The notes under the pieces were generated by a model that worked only from the letters and a program-made list of their open reading frames with translations, was not told where the DNA came from and ran no database searches. Positions 1 to 8,265 of a stretch of DNA of 52,925 bases are shown here, in pieces. The position numbers and the translations under genes are program-made. Source of the DNA: Colivivens sp963626085 (GTDB taxonomy: Bacteria > Bacteroidota > Bacteroidia > Bacteroidales > Bacteroidaceae); contig CAVFVJ010000005.1 of the NCBI GenBank assembly GCA_963626085.1, positions 1 to 52,925 of the forward strand. Reading direction: 5' to 3'. Within the stretch, counting starts at the first letter, position 1; each line of letters begins with the position of its first letter.

Positions 1-660
1 ACGGAAACGACCGTTGTTCTTCAGCGTGTCGATGGAGATGATGGTCTTGTCGTAATAGTCAAAGGGATTCTTATTGAGTGGTATCTCACTCTGAATCCTT
101 GCCACTCCCACACTGTCAAGACGGACAAGTGGGATGGCAAAGCGGTTCCATATTTCCTCCTGGAACTGGGCAAGGATACTCTTCAGCGCACAAACGAGGA
201 TACGCTTGCCACGCCCACGTCGAATCATCTCGCTAAGGAAGATACCCACCTCAATGGTCTTTCCCAAGCCCACGCCATCGGCAATGAGCAGACGGGGGTG
301 CGGCAACTCAAGAGCCTTGAGTGTCGGTTCCATCTGATAATCGGCAATATCATAAGCACCTCCCTGCGCCACAGTTATCTTCTGAGAGCAGAAGGCATTG
401 TTGCGAATAGCCGTCTCAATGAGCAGACGTGTCTTGCGCCAGCGTGGGTCGGTGTCGGCAACAAGTTGTGTATTGGTTGGACTCACAATATCAATGTTCT
501 TGTCAATGCTCGTATCAAAAATGAAACGATGGTTCTTGACCAGTTCGCTGATGCCCACAACGTGAAGCAAGTAGTTGCCGTTCACGTCGGGTTCAACATT
601 CGTAATGAGAAATTCCTCACCACGCACGGATATTCTCTGTCCTGATGAAAAGTTTGCCAT
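1..660 (-). CDS. SNF2/RapA-type DEAD-like helicase, N-terminal part
   Basis: The gene reads leftward from an ATG at 660 and is cut by the window edge, leaving about 220 residues. An N-terminal region of about 110 residues precedes a helicase Walker A motif, ADGVGLGKT, near residue 128. The downstream stretches RILVCALKSILAQFQEE and IISIDTLKN match helicase motifs Ia and its surroundings in SNF2/RapA-like ATPases. Such proteins use ATP to move on double-stranded DNA or to remodel protein-DNA or RNA polymerase complexes. The C-terminal helicase lobe and any extra domain (nuclease, methylase) lie outside the window, so the specific role cannot be named. A -7 box at 768-775 on the same strand suggests a leader of roughly 100 bases. 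Confidence 0.85.
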   Translation of the reverse strand, partial: MANFSSGQRISVRGEEFLITNVEPDVNGNYLLHVVGISELVKNHRFIFDTSIDKNIDIVSPTNTQLVADTDPRWRKTRLLIETAIRNNAFCSQKITVAQGGAYDIADYQMEPTLKALELPHPRLLIADGVGLGKTIEVGIFLSEMIRRGRGKRILVCALKSILAQFQEEIWNRFAIPLVRLDSVGVARIQSEIPLNKNPFDYYDKTIISIDTLKNNGRFR

Positions 661-767
661 GCAGTTACCTCTTTATTTCTAATGAATCACTTTACATATC
701 ACGTACTGATTTTCTGGATGGTACTCATTTTAGTACAAAACCAGCAGTCTTGGCTTATGACTCCGTG

Positions 768-775
768 CAAAGTTA
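768..775 (-). promoter_or_regulatory. Bacteroidetes -7 box for the helicase gene
   Basis: Read on the minus strand this is TAACTTTG, an exact match to TAnnTTTG. It lies about 110 bases ahead of the helicase start codon. Confidence 0.55.
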
Positions 776-907
776 GTCAATTTATTCAAGAATCGATTGT
801 TCTACGAGGCATTTTTGTAATCATAGATACTTCTGAATATGGCAAACTTATGACTGTATCGAAAAAGAGGTCGACAAAGCCCCTAAACACCCCTTTTATT
901 TCACCAA

Positions 908-1006
908 AGTGAAACGATCAAAACACTCGAGTGAAACGATCAAAACACTCGGATGAATCAATCAAAACACTCGAGTGAATCGATCAATTCACTCGAGTGA
1001 AATAAT
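908..1006. repeat. 22-bp tandem repeat, four copies plus a partial fifth
   Basis: Units start at 908, 930, 952 and 974, with a partial unit from 996. Each unit begins (a/g)(g/a)tgaa, has a central gatcaa or gatcaatt core and ends actcg. Units 1 and 2 are identical; units 3 and 4 carry a few changes. Across the last junction, cgagtgaat (972-980) and attcactcg (987-995) are perfect inverted repeats around a 6-base loop. The array sits in the 415-base gene-free stretch 661-1075, between the divergently oriented helicase promoter and the end of the DUF5606 operon. It could act as a terminator-like or protein-binding array; apart from this and the helicase promoter nothing else is seen in the stretch. 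Confidence 0.9.
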
Positions 1007-1075
1007 ACCTCTCTCTAGAGCCTTTTTCAAAGGCATTTTGGCACTTTAAAATATCAACATTTGAATGTTCATAAA

Positions 1076-1531
1076 TCAAGAAGCAGACGGTGTGTCTGTT
1101 GTATCCTCTGTAGCCTGCGTTTCCTCCGTCTTATCATCCACGAAGTCGGTTTCCCCTGCTCCCACAAGAATATTATACCATGAGATGACCTTCCGCATAT
1201 CGCTCACATGTACGCGGTCGGTATCGTAGTTGGGAAGCACCTTTGCGAAGAAAGCGATGACCTCATCACTGTCCGCCTTCTTGCCATTTATGTCGACAGC
1301 CTTACCATCGTATTCCTTCTTTATCGAGTCGAACACATTTGGCAGCGGAGTTTCCTTACCGTCGTTGGTATATATGGATATGTCGGCTACCGACACCACC
1401 CTATCAGTGGCATATGCAGGCATGCGTTTCCTCTTCTCGTCCATTGACTCCACTATCAGCATGTTTGCGCCTCTGCTCACCAGTTTATAGAGACCGGGCT
1501 TGCCTGATATAGCCAGAATTTCCTTGATCAT
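1076..1531 (-). CDS. DUF5606 family protein
   Basis: A 151-residue protein of a conserved Bacteroidetes family of unknown function. The N-terminal stretch IKEILAISGKPGLYKLVSRG is typical: a small barrel-like domain of about 45 residues, followed by a helical part (about 65-120) and an acidic, Thr-rich, disordered tail (about 125-151). There is no signal peptide or membrane segment, so it is probably cytoplasmic. It is the last gene of the leftward nusB-yajC-ybbR-coaE group and starts 24 bases after coaE ends. The conserved position beside coaE suggests co-expression but does not reveal its function. Confidence 0.85.
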   Translation of the reverse strand: MIKEILAISGKPGLYKLVSRGANMLIVESMDEKRKRMPAYATDRVVSVADISIYTNDGKETPLPNVFDSIKKEYDGKAVDINGKKADSDEVIAFFAKVLPNYDTDRVHVSDMRKVISWYNILVGAGETDFVDDKTEETQATEDTTDTPSAS

Positions 1532-1555
1532 ATTGTCTTTGCTTTTTGTAATAGA

Positions 1556-2122
1556 TTATATTTTTATGTTCTGTAATTGTTTCAGTATGTTATTGTTGCC
1601 GTTGTTGATTATGCAGAAGTCTGCAAGACGCATCTTGACCGCCTCGGGAGTTTGAGTCTTTATACGACGTATCACCTCCATACGGTTGAGTTTATCACGA
1701 TGGATGATACGGTGTATACGCACATCGTCAGACGCATATACGTACAGCACCTTGTCAACAAGTTGGTCAAAACCAGACTCATACAGTATGGCACATTCCA
1801 TGAATATGACATCCGCATCCTGCAACCTGCTCCACATCTGGAAGTCGAGTTTCACCTTGGGGTGTACCAATGCGTTGATCTTCTCGCGGTTTTCATTATT
1901 CGCATAAAGAAACGCAGCGATGACAGGCTTGTTGAGCTCACCGTTCTCGGTATAAGCGTCAGCTCCGACAAGTTCCACCAGGCTAGACTTCACCTCCGCA
2001 TCGTCCTTCATAAGACTGCGTGCCCGGTCGTCACAGCTATAAACCGGAAAACCTTGTTTTCTGAGGATATTGGAGACATACGTCTTTCCGCATCCCATTC
2101 CACCTGTAATTCCTATTATCAT
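1556..2122 (-). CDS. coaE: Dephospho-CoA kinase
   Basis: 188 residues. The enzyme phosphorylates the 3'-hydroxyl of dephospho-CoA with ATP, the last step of coenzyme A synthesis, in the cytoplasm. The P-loop GGMGCGKT is at residues 7-14, followed by the family's VYSCDDRARSL segment (substrate-side Asp pair) and the lid/CoA region with HPKVKLDF and ECAILYESGFD. The length is normal for the family. It follows ybbR by only 3 bases and precedes the DUF5606 gene, so the genes are probably translated from one message. Confidence 0.96.
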   Translation of the reverse strand: MIIGITGGMGCGKTYVSNILRKQGFPVYSCDDRARSLMKDDAEVKSSLVELVGADAYTENGELNKPVIAAFLYANNENREKINALVHPKVKLDFQMWSRLQDADVIFMECAILYESGFDQLVDKVLYVYASDDVRIHRIIHRDKLNRMEVIRRIKTQTPEAVKMRLADFCIINNGNNNILKQLQNIKI

Positions 2123-2125
2123 AAG

Positions 2126-3148
2126 TCATTCATCTTGTTGTTCAATCACATAATCCACGTACTCGGGATTTATCTTCACGTTATAAATACCACTGGGTTT
2201 GTCGCGCACGACCAGCCGGCATTTGCTGTCGCCTGTCTTGATGGCATTGAAGTCGACAGCCACAAGGAAGTCGTCCGCTGCAATCTTACTGAACATCGTT
2301 GCGCTGACACGGAAGGACACATCCACCATGAGTGGGAACGTGCGCAACACTTTATCCTGCGGTATATTCACACAGTAGACCGGTACCTTGATCGTCTTAC
2401 TGGTAAACAAGTCCACGCACGCCTTGACTCTCACTGAGTCTGGCACCATCTTCACGCCGCGTATCTTCTGCAGCCCCATCCTGAACTGGACGGTGTCCTC
2501 TACATCAGTGTATGTCACTGGCTCGGTATAGACCGCATGAATGGTGTCATACTGCGGAGACGGTGCATAGATATCGACATACTGCGGTGTCAGTAACAGT
2601 TCACACAGGATATGCTGGTCGGAAGTCCTCACCTTTCCAGTGAAAACCACCGGCACTCTACGGTGTTCGCCCATGGAATAGTATATTTCCACAGAAGAGG
2701 GGTTTACCGATGAGTATGAGATGCCCGTAGGCAATTCTCTCGTCATGGTCTTCTTCCAGATGTAATTGTCAATGCTGAGCACCCCACCTATCCTCGACAT
2801 GTCGGAATAGTCGATGTCAAGTACCTTATCAGCCCCCGACAACACGTACTGCAGTACCACAAACCCTTGTCCAGATATGGACACCGTAACGGTCTGGGGT
2901 ACGTCGGACGTGAATATCACGTTCTTTGGCACATTGATTATCCGCAGCGCATACTCTATATTGACTGTGGTATGGTCCTTGAATGTCTGGGAGAACCAGA
3001 AAGCGATGGAGGCGAGAAGGAACACACAGAAGATAAGAATCTCCTTGTTAGTTTTGAAGAAGCGTATCTTGTACGCCACCCGTCTCAACCCAATACCAAG
3101 CCTATCTGTCAGCACCCTCAGTCCAGATTCCATACCGTCAGCCTTCAA
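2126..3148 (-). CDS. YbbR-like (CdaR family) membrane-anchored protein
   Basis: 340 residues. One N-terminal membrane helix (about residues 37-56, ILIFCVFLLASIAFWFSQTF) is followed by a long extracytoplasmic region with YbbR-type beta domains; the VPVVFTGKV and IKVPVYCVNIP segments resemble the recurring YbbR strand. In Firmicutes the family member CdaR modulates diadenylate cyclase CdaA. In Bacteroidetes the protein is found next to coaE and its partner is not established from sequence. The N-terminal 30 residues are basic and cytoplasmic. It is encoded between yajC (33 bases upstream) and coaE (3 bases downstream). Function beyond family membership is inference. Confidence 0.85.
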   Translation of the reverse strand: MKADGMESGLRVLTDRLGIGLRRVAYKIRFFKTNKEILIFCVFLLASIAFWFSQTFKDHTTVNIEYALRIINVPKNVIFTSDVPQTVTVSISGQGFVVLQYVLSGADKVLDIDYSDMSRIGGVLSIDNYIWKKTMTRELPTGISYSSVNPSSVEIYYSMGEHRRVPVVFTGKVRTSDQHILCELLLTPQYVDIYAPSPQYDTIHAVYTEPVTYTDVEDTVQFRMGLQKIRGVKMVPDSVRVKACVDLFTSKTIKVPVYCVNIPQDKVLRTFPLMVDVSFRVSATMFSKIAADDFLVAVDFNAIKTGDSKCRLVVRDKPSGIYNVKINPEYVDYVIEQQDE

Positions 3149-3180
3149 CCTGTCACCTACGCATCAGTGCATGTGCAACA

Positions 3181-3504
3181 TCACTTCTGTACTGCCTGAG
3201 TGGAGTCAGCGAACACGTAATTGCGATCGACCTGTACCACTACGCCCTTAGCCACTTCGAGGCTCAGTACACCAGTTGCACTGTCAATTGACTTCACCAC
3301 ACCGTACACACCACTGGCTGTCACGACCTTAGAGCCGACATCAAGTGCGTTACGGAACTTCTGGATCTCTTTCTGACGCTTCTGCTGCGGACGTATCATG
3401 AAGAAATACATGATTGCGAACAGGAGCACCAACATGATAATCATTGTGTAGTCGAACCCTCCAGAGTTTTGGGTTGGAGCTGATTGCAGTAATACTAAAT
3501 CCAT
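3181..3504 (-). CDS. yajC: Preprotein translocase subunit YajC
   Basis: 107 residues. A single membrane helix (about residues 19-36, TMIIMLVLLFAIMYFFMI) is directly followed by the hallmark RPQQKRQKE and a small cytoplasmic domain with the sequence VGSKVVTASGVYGVV. YajC associates with SecDF and the Sec channel at the inner membrane. In this operon it lies 22 bases after nusB. Length and motif order are normal for the family. Confidence 0.96.
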   Translation of the reverse strand: MDLVLLQSAPTQNSGGFDYTMIIMLVLLFAIMYFFMIRPQQKRQKEIQKFRNALDVGSKVVTASGVYGVVKSIDSATGVLSLEVAKGVVVQVDRNYVFADSTQAVQK

Positions 3505-3526
3505 AATACAATTGTTTTACTTGTTT

Positions 3527-4453
3527 CTATTTTTTCATTATCTTATGTTCTTTCTTCAATTTCTTTGCCAAACTGTCAAGCATACCATTGATGTATATGT
3601 AACTCTTCTCGGTACTGTAGTATTTGGCAATCTCAACGTATTCGTTTATGGTGACCGACACAGGTATGTCGGGGAATGACAGCAACTCTGCAAATGCCAC
3701 CTGCATGATGGTCACATCCATGTCAGCGAGACGGTCGAACTCCCAGTTCTTGGTACTCTCACTAATCAGCGAACGGCAGTTGTCACCCTCTTCCACTGAC
3801 CTACGCATGAGACGTTCGGCAAACTCGCGGTCGTTGTCGAAACGGAACTGCGGAACCAGAGGCGTGTCAGCGTCGGAGTCTTCTCCGAACGACTTGATGG
3901 TCTTTAACACGAACGTGTCGACTACTCCCCTGTCATCGTTCCAGTACACACTCTTGTCCTCAAGATTCTCATCAAGGTCTGAAGACTTGGCAAGTACGTT
4001 CGAAAACAGCTTACGCCACAAGTTACGGTCATCCTCGTAAGTCACTGGTTCTTTCACCATATAGGCCGCATAATCCACCGACTCAGTAATCTCACCGTAG
4101 AGTTTTTCCAACAGTTTGCGGTCGTCAGCCCAACTTAGTTTGCGCGACTCCACATAGTCCATCAACTGATGGTTGGCAGCAAGCTGCGCAACGAAACGGT
4201 TCTCCACGAAGCGAAGACTTACAGGAGTGTCCACATGAAGCAGTCTGTTACGCTCAATCTGTCCATAAACAACCTCATCTGCCATACGGGTGATGTCGAC
4301 CATTAACAGAAGCAGATAATTGTACAAATCATAAGCTTTCGTCAGACTAAGGGACAATTCCTTCACCACACTCTCCACAGTCTTTCCCCCGTTCATGCGA
4401 TAGGCATACAGAAGTTGGACAACTATCAGTCTTATCAACGTTCGATTTATCAT
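3527..4453 (-). CDS. nusB: Transcription antitermination factor NusB, long Bacteroidetes form
   Basis: 308 residues, about twice the length of E. coli NusB. The C-terminal half (from about 180) is the all-helical NusB domain, including FDRLADMDVTIMQVAFAELL and the ending VTINEYVEIAKYYSTEKSYIYINGMLDSLAKKL (shown in part), typical of NusB. The N-terminal half is a helical extension usual in Bacteroidetes NusB proteins. NusB with NusE binds boxA RNA and supports rRNA transcription. It is the first gene of the leftward operon; a -7 box lies about 32 bases upstream at 4485-4492. Confidence 0.93.
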   Translation of the reverse strand: MINRTLIRLIVVQLLYAYRMNGGKTVESVVKELSLSLTKAYDLYNYLLLLMVDITRMADEVVYGQIERNRLLHVDTPVSLRFVENRFVAQLAANHQLMDYVESRKLSWADDRKLLEKLYGEITESVDYAAYMVKEPVTYEDDRNLWRKLFSNVLAKSSDLDENLEDKSVYWNDDRGVVDTFVLKTIKSFGEDSDADTPLVPQFRFDNDREFAERLMRRSVEEGDNCRSLISESTKNWEFDRLADMDVTIMQVAFAELLSFPDIPVSVTINEYVEIAKYYSTEKSYIYINGMLDSLAKKLKKEHKIMKK

Positions 4454-4484
4454 AACAAAGAACTCTCGTTTTTATTTTCTGATG

Positions 4485-4492
4485 CAAAATTA
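4485..4492 (-). promoter_or_regulatory. -7 box of the nusB operon
   Basis: On the minus strand this reads TAATTTTG, matching TAnnTTTG, 32-39 bases ahead of the nusB start codon. No convincing -33 TTTG is visible. Confidence 0.6.
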
Positions 4493-4583
4493 AAACTTTT
4501 CCCGAAGAATACTTGCATGAATCAAAAAAAAAAGACAATTTTGCACTGCAATTATTTGTAGAACCCACTAAAATAACAAGAAG

Positions 4584-4859
4584 ATGACGAATGCAGACAA
4601 AGGGATTGTATTCTCGGAAAGCGTAAAAGCAGGGAAACGTACTTACTATTTTGACGTAAAACAAAGTAAGAACGGAGAGAAATACGTGTCGATTACCGAA
4701 AGCAAGAAAATCGTGTCCGGACCGGAAGATGACCCTCAGACATCCTACGAGAAGCACAAGATATTCCTCTACAAGGAAGACTACGACAAGTTCCTCAGCG
4801 CACTTCAGAACACCATCGCAGAGGCAAAGGACGGACTCACTAAGGAAGACTCACTGTAA
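4584..4859 (+). CDS. PUR-alpha-like DNA/RNA-binding protein (DUF3276)
   Basis: 91 residues. It matches the small PUR-domain proteins (DUF3276) common in Bacteroidetes: FSESVKAGKRTYYFDVKQSK forms the first strands, then KYVSITESKK, and the ending FLYKEDYDKFLSALQ is the amphipathic helix of the PUR repeat. One PUR repeat is present, so the active form is probably a dimer. Family members bind single-stranded nucleic acids, and related proteins (BpuR) in spirochaetes regulate RNA. It is a single gene, transcribed divergently from nusB. The tRNA-Cys gene and its terminator face it from the other side. Confidence 0.9.
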   Translation: MTNADKGIVFSESVKAGKRTYYFDVKQSKNGEKYVSITESKKIVSGPEDDPQTSYEKHKIFLYKEDYDKFLSALQNTIAEAKDGLTKEDSL

Positions 4860-4922
4860 GGGATTACGGCTGTAACTGGGAAAACAAAATCCGATAACTG
4901 GAGAAAAAGTTTTCGCCAACTA

Positions 4923-4958
4923 TAAAAAAAAAGTCCGATGACTGTTCTAATGTCATCG
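4923..4958 (-). terminator. Rho-independent terminator after tRNA-Cys
   Basis: On the minus strand, CGATGAC (4958-4952) pairs with GTCATCG (4942-4936) around a 9-base loop. A run of nine T follows at 4932-4924. It lies 13 bases past the tRNA 3' end. Confidence 0.9.
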
Positions 4959-4971
4959 AACCCATGGAGCG

Positions 4972-5043
4972 AGGTCGGTACCCGATTCGAACGGGTGTAC
5001 ACGGTTTTGCAGACCGTTGACTAAGCCTCTCATCCAACCGACC
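4972..5043 (-). tRNA. tRNA-Cys (anticodon GCA)
   Basis: 72 bases. The acceptor stem GGTCGGT/ACCGACC is perfect, the anticodon stem ACGGT/ACCGT holds the loop CTGCAAA (GCA), and the T arm is ACCCG-TTCGAAT-CGGGT. The discriminator is U73, the main cysteine identity base. CCA is not encoded. It is followed by a strong terminator, so it is a monocistronic host tRNA. Confidence 0.95.
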
Positions 5044-5123
5044 AATTGCTTGGCTGAGCCTTAAGCGAGTGCAAAGGTAGAAAAAACATTTGGTTCCGCA
5101 ATGCATTACTGGCAATTATTTTC

Positions 5124-5131
5124 TAATTTTG
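5124..5131 (+). promoter_or_regulatory. -7 box of tilS
   Basis: TAATTTTG, 20 bases ahead of the tilS ATG, matches TAnnTTTG. The implied leader is only about 10-15 bases. Confidence 0.6.
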
Positions 5132-5150
5132 CAGTAAAATACGTTTCTGA

Positions 5151-6470
5151 ATGGACAAACTTAACTCTTTATACTCCAAAATAAGGCTATTCAGTCAGAA
5201 GAAGATGCTGATGGGACAAGGCGACCGGATACTGGTTGCACTGAGCGGAGGTCCCGACTCAGTGTTCCTCTTGCGCTACCTTCTACACAACCACCATCAA
5301 ATCGAGGCTGCCCACTGCAACTTCCATTTGAGAGACGAGGAGAGCATGAGGGACGAGCGGTTCGTACGTGACCTATGCACCAAACACGGGGTGAAACTAC
5401 ACTTGAAGGACTTCAATACAGAAGAAGTGGCACAAAGCCATGGTATAAGCATCGAGATGGCAGCGAGAGACTTGAGATACGAATGGTTTGAGAAAGTTCG
5501 ACAAGAAAACAGTTGCACATGTATAGCAGTAGCGCACCACAGGGACGACAACGTTGAGACCTTACTGCTCAACCTAATCAGAGGCACTGGACTCAAGGGG
5601 CTCAAAGGCATGCAATCAAAGAACGGGCACATCATCAGACCATTGCTGTGCGTCAGTCGTAAGGATATCGTCAATGGGCTACAAGAAATGGGACAGGACT
5701 ATGTGACAGACAGCACAAATGCCATAGACATGTACTGCCGCAACAAGGTGAGACTTGACGTGATGCCTCTGTTGAAAAGTATCAATCCCGCAGCCGATGA
5801 GAATATCGCACGAACAATGGAAAACCTCAATGAGGCGTACAACGTGTACAGCGATTGCATTGACAGAAGTATCGGTGACTGCACAGAAAAGGACAACGAC
5901 ACCTTATATATATATATAAAGAGGTTGTTAGACTACACCTCTCCCCTATCTGTCCTCCACTCCATTTTGGAACAGTACGGTTTCAACAGAGAACAGACGA
6001 AGAGTATCCTCTCATGCAGTGACACTGGCAAGACCTTCGACTCTCCGTCCCACCGTCTCATAACAGACAGAGACCGATTCATCGTGCAACCCACGGAATC
6101 CAATCAACCGCAAACCGAGATTCCACTGTCTGACTATACTGGCATTTCATTGAGAACTGTCAGCAAGGACAATCTCTCGATAATCAAACAATCCGAATAC
6201 GCCTATATAGACAAAGCCAAGGTAAAAGGACAACTCACACTCCGTACTGTAAGACAAGGCGACTCATTCATTCCCTTTGGAATGAAGGGAAGAAAACTCA
6301 TAAGCGACTATCTGACAGACATCAAGCTCAACCTGTTCGAAAAGCGCAGGCAATTGGTGGTTTGTGACGGCTCGGATATTGTATGGGTCGTAGGGCGCAG
6401 AAGTTCGGACATATATAAGGTGGATACGACCACCAATGATATCATCATACTGAAACTCGAACAGAACTAA
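5151..6470 (+). CDS. tilS: tRNA(Ile)-lysidine synthase
   Basis: 439 residues. The enzyme attaches lysine to C34 of tRNA-Ile(CAU) so that it reads AUA instead of AUG. The N-terminal PP-loop ATPase signature ALSGGPDSVFLL is at about residues 29-40, followed by AHCNFHLRDEES and the IAVAHHRDDNVETLLLNL segment; RGTGLKGLKGM is typical of TilS. The C-terminal domain (about 340-439) includes the RQGDSFIPFGMKGRKLISDY motif of TilS_C. The message carries seven TA units at 5905-5918, coding LYIYI, which is a possible slippage site. Its stop codon overlaps the end of the convergent upp gene by a few bases. Confidence 0.95.
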   Translation: MDKLNSLYSKIRLFSQKKMLMGQGDRILVALSGGPDSVFLLRYLLHNHHQIEAAHCNFHLRDEESMRDERFVRDLCTKHGVKLHLKDFNTEEVAQSHGISIEMAARDLRYEWFEKVRQENSCTCIAVAHHRDDNVETLLLNLIRGTGLKGLKGMQSKNGHIIRPLLCVSRKDIVNGLQEMGQDYVTDSTNAIDMYCRNKVRLDVMPLLKSINPAADENIARTMENLNEAYNVYSDCIDRSIGDCTEKDNDTLYIYIKRLLDYTSPLSVLHSILEQYGFNREQTKSILSCSDTGKTFDSPSHRLITDRDRFIVQPTESNQPQTEIPLSDYTGISLRTVSKDNLSIIKQSEYAYIDKAKVKGQLTLRTVRQGDSFIPFGMKGRKLISDYLTDIKLNLFEKRRQLVVCDGSDIVWVVGRRSSDIYKVDTTTNDIIILKLEQN

Positions 6471-7129
6471 ATCTTCTCTCCGTAAGCCAAGTCACCTGCA
6501 TCGCCCAGCCCCGGTACGATATAAGCATGTTCGTTGAGTCCTGGATCGATGGCAGCGCACCACAGCGTTACATGAGGATTGTCGCGGAACGACTTTTTGA
6601 TGTACTCCACCCCTTTCTTCGCTGCAATGATGCAACAAAGATGCACCTCAGATGGAACACCTTTCGTACAGAAAGTCTCGTAGCCCAGTTCCATACTTCC
6701 ACCAGTGGCAAGCATCGGGTCTGCAATGATAAGAGTCTTGCCATCCAACTTCGGACTTGCTATATACTCTATCTTAATGCCAACAGTCTCGCATTCCTTA
6801 TCCTTGTAATAGCGATAAGCAGACACAAACGCATTGTCGGCACGGTCGAACACGTCAAGGAATCCTTGATGGAACGGAAGTCCTGCACGGAAGATAGTAC
6901 CAATCACTATGTCATTGTCTGGAGTACTTACAGGAGCCACACCCAGCGGAGTCTGTATGTCCTTGGTGGAATAAGTCAGCCGTTTGCTCACCTCATACGC
7001 CATCACATTACCTATACGCACCATGTTATTTCTGAACTTTGCCCTGTCGCCCTGTACCTCCACACTCCTCAGTTCGGAAAGATACTGATTGAGGACAGAA
7101 TTGGTCTCCGATAAGTTGATTACTTTCAT
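6467..7129 (-). CDS. upp: Uracil phosphoribosyltransferase
   Basis: 220 residues. It joins uracil and PRPP to give UMP in the pyrimidine salvage pathway (cytoplasm). The PRPP-binding motif LIIADPMLATGGSME lies at about residues 134-148, and the uracil-binding C-terminal segment AAIDPGLNEHAYIVPGLGD matches the family closely. Length is normal (208-220 in most bacteria). It converges on tilS with a 4-base overlap of the coding ends and has its own promoter at 7161-7168. Confidence 0.96.
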   Translation of the reverse strand: MKVINLSETNSVLNQYLSELRSVEVQGDRAKFRNNMVRIGNVMAYEVSKRLTYSTKDIQTPLGVAPVSTPDNDIVIGTIFRAGLPFHQGFLDVFDRADNAFVSAYRYYKDKECETVGIKIEYIASPKLDGKTLIIADPMLATGGSMELGYETFCTKGVPSEVHLCCIIAAKKGVEYIKKSFRDNPHVTLWCAAIDPGLNEHAYIVPGLGDAGDLAYGEKI

Positions 7130-7160
7130 TTTCTCTGTTTTATACTACTGATTTGTACTG

Positions 7161-7168
7161 CAAATTTA
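7161..7168 (-). promoter_or_regulatory. -7 box of upp
   Basis: Minus-strand TAAATTTG, about 32 bases before the upp ATG, matches TAnnTTTG. It is divergent from the promoter at 7189-7219. Confidence 0.55.
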
Positions 7169-7188
7169 CAAAGAAAAAGTCAAAAGAC

Positions 7189-7219
7189 TTTGTCCGTTGC
7201 TTTTATTTTAGTAACTTTG
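7189..7219 (+). promoter_or_regulatory. Full Bacteroidetes promoter (TTTG-N19-TAACTTTG)
   Basis: TTTG at 7189-7192 and TAACTTTG at 7212-7219 are 19 bases apart, an exact fit to the -33/-7 consensus. It fixes the start of the next gene at the ATG at 7250 rather than at an upstream codon at 7190, which would lie inside the promoter. Confidence 0.8.
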
Positions 7220-7249
7220 CAGAGTATATTGTATTCATATAAACGAACT

Positions 7250-7894
7250 ATGGGATTATTAGATATTTTCAAGAAGAGACAGAAAGAGAATGTCGGAGGC
7301 ATGGAGGACTTTATGACCTTGATAAAGGTCTACTTCCAGAGTGTGCTTGCCGCCAACTTGGGAATTTCCAACCTGTCGGCACTGCCCGACATGGCAGCAT
7401 TCAAGAGGTCTCTGCATGTCGCCACTGTCAACAACAAATTGGGAGTCGGTGAAAAGAAGGCATGTCAGAAGATGCTGCAGGATCTCTATGGCATCAGCGA
7501 TGGCTTTTTCAAGGAAATTGACCAGAGCATAAAGAAAGGCTGCAAAAACCAAATGGAAGTAAGGAACTACCTATTCCTTTTCCAAGGCTACACACAGGAA
7601 CTGATGATGCTGGTGGGCAACCTCATGAAATGGAAGTTCAGAATACCGTCATTCCTCAAGAAAGCCCTCCGGACTATGATTGAGAAAACGGTCAACGACA
7701 TATTCACCAGAAATGTCTGGAAGGACGACGGTGTACGCAAGTCGGTCTATTCAGTAAGGAAATACCAGAAAGCGTTGGGATTCTCCGAGGCATGGACCAC
7801 TGAATATGTCTACAACATGATTACTCTCGCCAAGAAAGAGCCAAGACCGTCACAGGACGACCTCGACAAGGCGGAAGGTAAGATGAAGAAATAA
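7250..7894 (+). CDS. Conserved protein of unknown function, ahead of the zapA group
   Basis: 214 residues from the ATG at 7250. I do not recognise a named family. The protein is soluble, rich in Lys and Met, and predicted mostly helical; it begins MGLLDIFKKRQKENVGG, where the basic amphipathic start could touch a membrane. There are no signal peptide, membrane segments or obvious catalytic motif. The last part (from about 195) is charged and probably disordered. It is followed after 23 bases by the coiled-coil gene and then zapA, so it is likely in the same message and might relate to cell division; that is inference from position only. Confidence 0.75.
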   Translation: MGLLDIFKKRQKENVGGMEDFMTLIKVYFQSVLAANLGISNLSALPDMAAFKRSLHVATVNNKLGVGEKKACQKMLQDLYGISDGFFKEIDQSIKKGCKNQMEVRNYLFLFQGYTQELMMLVGNLMKWKFRIPSFLKKALRTMIEKTVNDIFTRNVWKDDGVRKSVYSVRKYQKALGFSEAWTTEYVYNMITLAKKEPRPSQDDLDKAEGKMKK

Positions 7895-7917
7895 ATCACA
7901 GTCCAGAACGGTTTAAG

Positions 7918-8232
7918 ATGACCAGCGAGGAAAGGAAGAAACTGCGACTGTTTGAAGCAAAAGTGCAGCAACTCATAAATCAGTACAGGTCGTTGCGCCA
8001 GGAGAACGACAGCCTCAAGGAAACTATCCAGACGAGGGACGACACGATAAAAAGCCTCAACGCCAAACTGGAAACAAGCCGTAAGGACTATGACAATCTG
8101 AAAACAGCCAAGATGATGGTGATAAGCGACGGAGACTTGCAGTCTGCCCGTCAACGCGTCACAAGGCTGGTGCGTGAAGTAAACAAATGTATAGGGCTGC
8201 TCAAGAAGGAAGAGGTCAGCGGTGACGACTGA
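7918..8232 (+). CDS. Small coiled-coil protein upstream of zapA (ZapB-like position)
   Basis: 104 residues. Residues about 5-70 form a continuous coiled coil (LRLFEAKVQQLINQYRSLRQ and following heptads). A short helical tail contains VTRLVREVNKCIGLLKKEE. The protein resembles the small coiled-coil proteins encoded just ahead of zapA in many Bacteroidales and is similar in shape to ZapB, which links ZapA-FtsZ rings in proteobacteria. Sequence similarity to ZapB itself is not evident, so a divisome role is an inference from architecture and from the 33-base spacing to zapA. Confidence 0.8.
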   Translation: MTSEERKKLRLFEAKVQQLINQYRSLRQENDSLKETIQTRDDTIKSLNAKLETSRKDYDNLKTAKMMVISDGDLQSARQRVTRLVREVNKCIGLLKKEEVSGDD

Positions 8233-8265
8233 ACCGATTCTGACGAGCATACATACAATATGTAG

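Noticed and set aside
682..912. 76-codon frame between the helicase and the tandem repeat
   Set aside because: It runs through the minus-strand promoter and into the repeat, has no ribosome site and no domain.
908..1006. Possible CRISPR array
   Set aside because: The units are directly joined with no unique spacers, and no cas genes are nearby.
1577..2437. Open frame on the plus strand opposite coaE and ybbR
   Set aside because: Antisense to two conserved genes with intact motifs; no ribosome site or family.
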